Shown here: piece by piece, positions 60,001 to 64,000 of the stretch
Layout: every line of letters starts with the position of its first letter
How positions within the stretch are numbered: the stretch's first letter is position 1
Source of the DNA: an uncultured Odoribacter sp.
GTDB lineage: Bacteria; Bacteroidota; Bacteroidia; Bacteroidales; Marinifilaceae
Length of the DNA stretch: 64,000 nucleotides
Assembly: GCA_910578105.1 (NCBI GenBank)
Contig: CAJTPD010000007.1
Coordinates: 62,001-126,000, forward strand
Direction: 5' to 3'
Position numbers and translations under genes: made by a program
The notes under the pieces: generated by a model
Told to the model about the DNA's origin: nothing
Databases searched by the model: none
The model's input: only the letters and a program-made list of their open reading frames with translations

Positions 60001-61149
60001 GCGGAGTCTCAATCCGGCGTCACCGGTCAACCGTCCTGGCTGCAAGTTCATGTCAGCGACACCGGCACCGGCATCCCAAAAGAACAAATTGACCGGATAT
60101 TTGACCCCTTCTGTTATTCCGGCAAAGACCTGTACGGCGAAATTACAGGAAGCGGCATCGGTTTAAGTATCACAAAACTGATTGCAGAACAACATGGCGG
60201 TACCATCCACGTGACACCTGTTCATCCGCAAGGTACGGATATGAAAATCCTGCTCCCTTACCATCCCATTCCCTCGTCAGACATTAACACGCTCGATTTA
60301 ATCAGCGAACAGGAAAACATCGTCTCCGAAGCCGCTACTGAAATCCCGGTTGCCGGAGATAAACGATACAAAATTCTGGTAGTAGAAGACAACCGGGATA
60401 TTCTGTCCTACCTCCGGCGGCACCTGTCCCCGTCTTATCACATTATCACAGCCGGCAACGGACAGGAAGCCCTGGAAACCATACAGGAAGAACTGCCGGA
60501 CATGATTGTCAGCGACATCATGATGCCCGGCATGAGTGGTCTGGAACTTTGCCGGCTCATAAAAAAAGATATCCGCCTGTGTCACATCCTGTTTGTCCTC
60601 CTCACCGCCCGCTCTATGAGCATGCAAATTGAAGAAGGCTTCGAAGCCGGAGCAGACGAATACATCGTCAAACCCTTCCGGATGTCCCTGCTGCAAAGCC
60701 GCATCCGCAACCTGTTTGCCAACCGCGAACAATTAAAAGGCATTTTCAGCAAAAAATTTTCCTTAGAAAACTTAGGCATTGAAGTAACCTCTATAGATGA
60801 AACTTTTGTGAAACGCTACATTGAAATCGTCCGGCACAATTTCACCAATCCCAATCTGGATGTCAATTTCATTTGTCAGGAAATGGGCATGAGCCGGGCC
60901 AATTTCTACAAAAAACTACATACGGTAACCGACCTTTCACCCATGGACATGGTCAGGAACATACGCTTGGAAAGCGCAGCTCAACTATTAAGAGAAAGCC
61001 AGTTAACCATATCCGAAATTACTACACGGATAGGATTCAACAGCAATTCCTATTTCAGCTCCTGCTTTAAAGCATTGTTCGGCGTTTCTCCTAAAACATA
61101 TCAAACCAACTGCAACAAGGGAAATACACTCCAAAACGGAAATGAATAA
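57079..61149 (+). CDS. Hybrid two-component system regulator (HTCS)
   Basis: From the ATG at 57079 (a GTG stands six bases up) the protein has 1356 residues. Order: signal/first helix, about fourteen Reg_prop beta-propeller repeats (AIFQDTDGYMWFGTRNGLNR as example), Y_Y_Y domain (YAYRLEGVDENWNYVGNRRA) to about 770, membrane helix (WWAWCGYGLIVIFTTYKIV, about 776-794), HisKA with His833 in THEFRTPLTLI, HATPase (NLLSNACKF, DTGTGIP, GSGIGLSI), receiver with Asp1146 in VSDIMMPGMSG and Lys in VKPF, and an AraC-type helix-turn-helix at the end. HTCS proteins sense a glycan fragment in the periplasm and activate the adjoining locus; here the divergent FAS1/SusCD/M60 operon is the obvious target. Confidence 0.95.
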   Translation: MKRLKNPVLYQRVLILIITIHIALVLRGQESNNPFFFTFLSVENGLSQQTVNAIFQDTDGYMWFGTRNGLNRYDGYDFKVFRKNYYDEHSLCGNEILCITQDSAKDIWIGTIEGINRIDYKTGQIFRYLSPGNHSIEALFRTSNEELLFFTDKANWIYDRAGDSLRQYRFENLPEDIYTRSATEDSKNNLYLGTSKGLYIYDHHRQFVRHIPADSKKTEALPDGYVSFLTTDREGKIWIVSSYNKVSCWDPERQELKHIDHLDNVRQLLDYNDSTLLAGTFHGLALLHKRTLQPTYISMNIGEKGALSHFSVLSLYQDNKKNLWVGTYSGGVNYHSPYSYKFHYIPCRQFTGAVGLPVEDSRGNLWFATEGNGLLFYNPATRQQQLFPIYNDKRKYSQNIIKSTLREGEHILCTTHNGQVFRFSTIRKTFQLLYDYQRNDIQTLYRDSRDRLWIPTNTNAGLVVMDNNRPVPSLNISSEFPQLSPISVITEINKGQFLLGTLQNGLVFINETTNECRNLDGKAFGFSSKDKIHITAISKDPDGKIWVSTNGAGLFCFNNNLELLKNYNRDNGLTNECIYNLINRREEIWLTTSREIFRLNKNNGQLDVAYSKSGLIPQEFTPSSSYCSSDGIFYLPASNGFLKFTPTQIHDNQEVPQVLLTTLSIGNQQEIPGKSRLLKNKLQLQKQIVLSHNQTNLTIQYTAPNYLYPEQTHYAYRLEGVDENWNYVGNRRAAIYNNLKPGEYKFSVIASNNRRNWNNESTQLTLTVLPPLWFRWWAWCGYGLIVIFTTYKIVKIRHRKHELEASLLHKQLEQKKLEEINQERLRFFTRVTHEFRTPLTLIINLLDDLNRKFFHIAGMKEILRPARKNTERLLSLVNSLMDIQKQNSVPEELKYTTFDFIVFLREMLYSFQTLADQRNIHLQLKCPHDILAVSYDRKKLEQLFFNLLSNACKFTPPQGSVTLSYELLTDKETNAESQSGVTGQPSWLQVHVSDTGTGIPKEQIDRIFDPFCYSGKDLYGEITGSGIGLSITKLIAEQHGGTIHVTPVHPQGTDMKILLPYHPIPSSDINTLDLISEQENIVSEAATEIPVAGDKRYKILVVEDNRDILSYLRRHLSPSYHIITAGNGQEALETIQEELPDMIVSDIMMPGMSGLELCRLIKKDIRLCHILFVLLTARSMSMQIEEGFEAGADEYIVKPFRMSLLQSRIRNLFANREQLKGIFSKKFSLENLGIEVTSIDETFVKRYIEIVRHNFTNPNLDVNFICQEMGMSRANFYKKLHTVTDLSPMDMVRNIRLESAAQLLRESQLTISEITTRIGFNSNSYFSSCFKALFGVSPKTYQTNCNKGNTLQNGNE

Positions 61150-61777
61150 AGTGATTATTGAAACAACTCTGTCTGCTCTGAAACACAACCACTTTGATGT
61201 ATTCTTTGCAGCTAACACAGCCGAAGCCCGTGAAATTTTTTTCCGGGACATTTTTCCGGCACTACCTGTAAAAACTGTTTCCTGGGGCGACTCGGAAACA
61301 ATGACAGCAACCGGAATTCTGGAAGAACTCCGCCGGAACCCGGAAATATCCGTAATAAAAACTTTCGGTCCGGAAATGAGCCGTGCCCAAAAACTGTATT
61401 GGCGGCGTCAGGCCCTGCATGCCGACTTATTCCTTACAGGCTGCAATGCTCTCACCCGGAAAGGACAACTCGTGAATCTGGACATGGTTGGAAACCGTAC
61501 AGGCGGAATAGTTTTCGGTCCGGTACACGTAGTCTTATTTATTGGCATCAACAAAATCACTCCGGATTTAGAAACCGCCATGCAACGCATACGGACTATA
61601 GCAGCACCGCGAAATGCAATGAAACATAAAGATTTCCGGACCCCTTGTCACAAAACGGGAATATGTATGGATTGTAACAGTCCGGACCGGATTTGCAATG
61701 TATGGAGCATCACGGAAAAATGCTATCCTGCCGGAAGAATCAAAATTATATTGATTAACGAAGAACTGGGATTATAA
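61142..61777 (+). CDS. LUD-domain protein (LutC/YkgG-like)
   Basis: The 211-residue cytoplasmic protein shows the LUD (lactate utilisation, DUF162) pattern: NHFDVFFAANTAEAREIFF, then TVSWGDSETMTATGILEELR, ADLFLTGCNALTRKGQLVNL, DMVGNRTGGIVFGPVHVVLF and IGINKITPDLETAMQRIRT. The C-terminus adds cysteines (PCHKTGICMDCNSPDRICNV) typical of the larger DUF162 group, possibly metal-binding. LUD proteins take part in lactate oxidation with LutA/LutB, which are absent here, so the role is open. Its ATG overlaps the HTCS gene end by eight bases, indicating coupled translation with the regulator. Confidence 0.87.
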   Translation: MNKVIIETTLSALKHNHFDVFFAANTAEAREIFFRDIFPALPVKTVSWGDSETMTATGILEELRRNPEISVIKTFGPEMSRAQKLYWRRQALHADLFLTGCNALTRKGQLVNLDMVGNRTGGIVFGPVHVVLFIGINKITPDLETAMQRIRTIAAPRNAMKHKDFRTPCHKTGICMDCNSPDRICNVWSITEKCYPAGRIKIILINEELGL

Positions 61778-61819
61778 GAAACCGGTATACTCCGGTACGC
61801 TATACACCTGTCCCGGACG

Positions 61820-63160
61820 TTACACCACCCCGCGTTCTTTCAATTCAAGATAGCCATTGATGGTATTGGCAGTAAGCTTTTCCGGTTCAGTCAACAGAGT
61901 ATAAATACCGGCCCTTCTCAGTTCCCGGACAATTCTTTTTTTCTCCAAAATGAAATTACCGGCAACTGCCTTGAAATAAATTCCTTTCAACTGACGGGAA
62001 GGCTGGGTAAGAACTTTATTTACTTCAGTATTTTCAAACAGGATAAGGAAAACCAAATGATTCCGGGCCAATCTCCTCAAAGCCGGTAAATGCCGCCGCA
62101 TACCTGTCACAGTTTCGAAATTAGTAAACAATACCAACATACTCCGGGTATGCACTTGCCGGGACAAAGTGACACACAGTTGTTCAAAATCAGACTCCAG
62201 AAAATTTGTCTGCTGGCAATAAAGAGCCTCGCTGACATGACTAAGCTGTAGCCTGCGGTTATCAGCTTTAATAAAAGTACCCGGTTTATGAGCAAACGTC
62301 AGTAACCCTACCTTATCTCCCTTTTTCAGAACAACATTCGACAATGCCAAAGTTGCATTTATGGCATAATCCAGCATAGTCATCTGATGAAACGGCGACT
62401 GCATTGTCCGCCCCTTATCGATTACACAATAGATAGCTTGCGAATGTTCTTCTGTGTAAGTATTCACCATCAATTGATTGCATTTCGCCGTAGCTTTCCA
62501 ATTGACAACACGCGGATCATCACCCTGTACATACGGTTTAATCTGGTCAAAAGTCGTAGTCACTCCGGCCACCCGGATTTTTTTCACTCCTCTGCCGGAA
62601 TACCGTCCCGTAAACGCCAGTAATTCATACTTATGCATCGCCATAAACGACGGATAGACCGCAACAGTCGTTTCTCCCTCATACGAATAACGGCGTTCCG
62701 CCAACGACAAAGGCGAAGCAACAAAAACACGGAGTTTACCGAAAATATATTCCCCCCTTCTCACCGGATGAAGCCAATAAGTCTTTCTGCACCTTTCTCC
62801 TGCCTTCAGTACGCCGGATAATTGCAGATTGCGCAACTGGAATTCCGGAGGAATCTCATCCAAAATACGTACCCGCACCCGGAAAGGATAACGGTTTCTC
62901 AGACAAAGGCCTACCGGATTGTCTTCACCGTTCGAAAACTTATCTCCCATATCCCGGCCGGCTTCCATCCTGTTTCCAAAACCATACAAAAGAACAATAT
63001 CCGTCATAAAGACAACCGCAAAAAGACAAAGCGACCACAATACCCAGACATACAACACCGGAAAAATAAAAGCCAGAATGGCAGCAAATACTTCCGCAAC
63101 CAAAAGTTTAAAAAAACGCTGGTGCAAATAAAAGCCGGACTTAAAAATACGCAGATTCAT
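61820..63160 (-). CDS. DUF58 protein
   Basis: The 446-residue protein has two N-terminal membrane helices (FFKLLVAEVFAAILAFIFPV, LYVWVLWSLCLFAVVFMTDI), then a periplasm/cytoplasm part with GDKFSNGEDNPVGLCLRNRY, and the DUF58 core YVQGDDPRVVNWKATAKCNQ followed by LMVNTYTEEHSQAIYCVIDK, a von Willebrand A-like domain with a D-x-G-R pattern. DUF58 proteins occur with MoxR ATPases and other vWA proteins in the Bacteroides aerotolerance-type clusters, thought to act as chaperones or assembly factors. It follows the MoxR gene by 44 bases and converges on the LUD gene. Confidence 0.9.
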   Translation of the reverse strand: MNLRIFKSGFYLHQRFFKLLVAEVFAAILAFIFPVLYVWVLWSLCLFAVVFMTDIVLLYGFGNRMEAGRDMGDKFSNGEDNPVGLCLRNRYPFRVRVRILDEIPPEFQLRNLQLSGVLKAGERCRKTYWLHPVRRGEYIFGKLRVFVASPLSLAERRYSYEGETTVAVYPSFMAMHKYELLAFTGRYSGRGVKKIRVAGVTTTFDQIKPYVQGDDPRVVNWKATAKCNQLMVNTYTEEHSQAIYCVIDKGRTMQSPFHQMTMLDYAINATLALSNVVLKKGDKVGLLTFAHKPGTFIKADNRRLQLSHVSEALYCQQTNFLESDFEQLCVTLSRQVHTRSMLVLFTNFETVTGMRRHLPALRRLARNHLVFLILFENTEVNKVLTQPSRQLKGIYFKAVAGNFILEKKRIVRELRRAGIYTLLTEPEKLTANTINGYLELKERGVV

Positions 63161-63204
63161 CAGTCTACAATCGTGTTAACGAACTTTGAAATCTCAAAAT
63201 TGCA

Positions 63205-64000
63205 TCAGCGGGGAATTTCAACTTTAGCCATCAACTGCGCTATCACCTGGTCCGCCACAAGCCCTTCCAATTCCTTCTCAGCAGAAAGCTGTACCCTATG
63301 CCTCAACACCGCCGGAGCCAGATACAAAACATCCTCAGGAACAACAAAATCCCTGCCCTGAACCGCAGCATATACCTTTGCTCCGTTCATAACAGCAATC
63401 GAAGCACGGGGAGAAGCCCCCAAATACAGCCAGCCGCTATTTCTTGTCGTCCTGATAATATCCACTATAAACGACTTTATTTTATCATCCACGCGCACCT
63501 CTTTGATTTTCTCCCGGAGTGCCGCCAATTCCGTCACAGAAAGAACAGGTTTTTCCTCAGTCCATTGTTGTATGATTCCTTCATGATGCAAATTCAACAC
63601 TGCAATCTCATCCTCTCTTTCCGGATAATCCACCAATATCTTAAACATAAAACGGTCCAGCTGAGCTTCAGGCAAACGATAAGTACCCTCATGTTCCACC
63701 GGATTCTGAGTAGCAACCACAATAAACGGAAATTCCATCTTATATTCCAGCCCGTCACAGGTAATCTGCCTTTCTTCCATCACCTCAAAAAGAGCAGCCT
63801 GCGTCTTGGCCGGCGAACGGTTAATCTCATCCGCCAGCAATATATTCGTAAATACAGGTCCCTTTCTGAATTCAAACTTCCCGGCAGAAGGCAAAAACAC
63901 GGAAGTACCTATCACATCACTGGGCATCAGGTCGGGAGTAAACTGCAACCGGGAAAACCGGGCATCAATCAACCGGGCCAATACCTTAGCCATCAAAGTC
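63205..64000 (-). CDS. MoxR-family AAA+ ATPase, 5' end outside window
   Basis: The frame is open to the right border (bases 63997-64000 continue it), so the N-terminus with Walker A is not in the window. Seen are Walker B in GPVFTNILLADEINRSPAKT, QAALFEVMEERQITCDG, sensor-1 FIVVATQNPVEHEGTYRLPE, the arginine finger region AQLDRFMFKILVDYPERED and the C-terminal lid with GASPRASIAVMNGAKVYAAV, then GRDFVVPEDVLYLAPAVLRH. MoxR proteins act with vWA/DUF58 partners, which matches the following gene. Confidence 0.94.
   Translation of the reverse strand, partial: TLMAKVLARLIDARFSRLQFTPDLMPSDVIGTSVFLPSAGKFEFRKGPVFTNILLADEINRSPAKTQAALFEVMEERQITCDGLEYKMEFPFIVVATQNPVEHEGTYRLPEAQLDRFMFKILVDYPEREDEIAVLNLHHEGIIQQWTEEKPVLSVTELAALREKIKEVRVDDKIKSFIVDIIRTTRNSGWLYLGASPRASIAVMNGAKVYAAVQGRDFVVPEDVLYLAPAVLRHRVQLSAEKELEGLVADQVIAQLMAKVEIPR

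Noticed and set aside
61781..61796. Terminator between the LUD and DUF58 genes
   Set aside because: The ACCGG/CCGGT stem has only five pairs and no T tract on either strand.

Overview
The window reads as a chromosomal segment from an anaerobic gut-type Bacteroidota, order Bacteroidales. The signs are three SusC/SusD outer-membrane pairs, a hybrid two-component regulator of the kind that controls polysaccharide utilisation loci, FAS1-domain lipoproteins, an UpxY-type NusG paralogue, promoters of the TTTG-N19/20-TAnnTTTG type, and starts with little Shine-Dalgarno sequence. The mixture would fit Odoribacteraceae, but this is an impression and not shown by any marker gene here.

Layout. 0-7 kb: the end of a CDGSH iron-sulfur protein, a CYTH phosphatase-like protein, an Rpn-family PD-(D/E)XK protein with an in-frame 12-bp repeat, and a SusC/SusD pair without enzymes. 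6.8-26.1 kb: a long leftward surface-polysaccharide (O-antigen or capsule) operon. It is read from a Wzx flippase through acetyltransferases, a sugar epimerase, an FrhB-domain protein, a pyruvyltransferase-like protein, glycosyltransferases, an EpsG-type polymerase and a WecE-type aminotransferase to rmlA, rmlC, rmlD and rmlB. It ends with an UpxY-like antiterminator and a small unknown protein, then a clear intrinsic terminator. Inside it are an accessory patch (AlbA_2 ATPase, frameshifted nucleotidyltransferase) and a broken antitoxin-like gene between rmlA and rmlC. The stretch from about 14 to 26 kb is visibly more AT-rich than its flanks.

26.2-27.1 kb: the most interesting part. A Hin/Mpi-type serine invertase gene is enclosed by a perfect 27-bp inverted repeat. 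Between the invertase stop and the left repeat lies a good Bacteroidales promoter facing the polysaccharide operon. I read this as a self-inverting promoter cassette that switches the operon on and off; in the other orientation the promoter would face the rightward gene at 27.4 kb.

27.4-36.2 kb (rightward): a small unknown protein, topoisomerase III, an ECF sigma factor, two paralogous transglutaminase-like lipoproteins (one apparently catalytically dead), an intergenic region crowded with dyads including a 40-nt palindrome, and a thioredoxin-fold protein. 36.2-39.3 kb (leftward): GH29 alpha-L-fucosidase, phosphate-selective-porin-like protein and a DUF2059 protein.

39.4-56.3 kb (leftward): one eight-gene operon, FAS1 - SusC - SusD - FAS1 - FAS1 - SusC - SusD - M60 metallopeptidase, closed by a strong terminator. 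It has no glycoside hydrolase and looks like a locus for capture and cleavage of a glycoprotein (mucin-like) substrate. The divergent hybrid two-component regulator at 57.1-61.1 kb is its likely controller; a LUD-domain protein overlaps that gene's end. 61.8-64 kb: a DUF58 protein and the 3' part of a MoxR ATPase, cut by the window end.

No tRNA, rRNA, CRISPR array, insertion sequence or replication origin was recognised.
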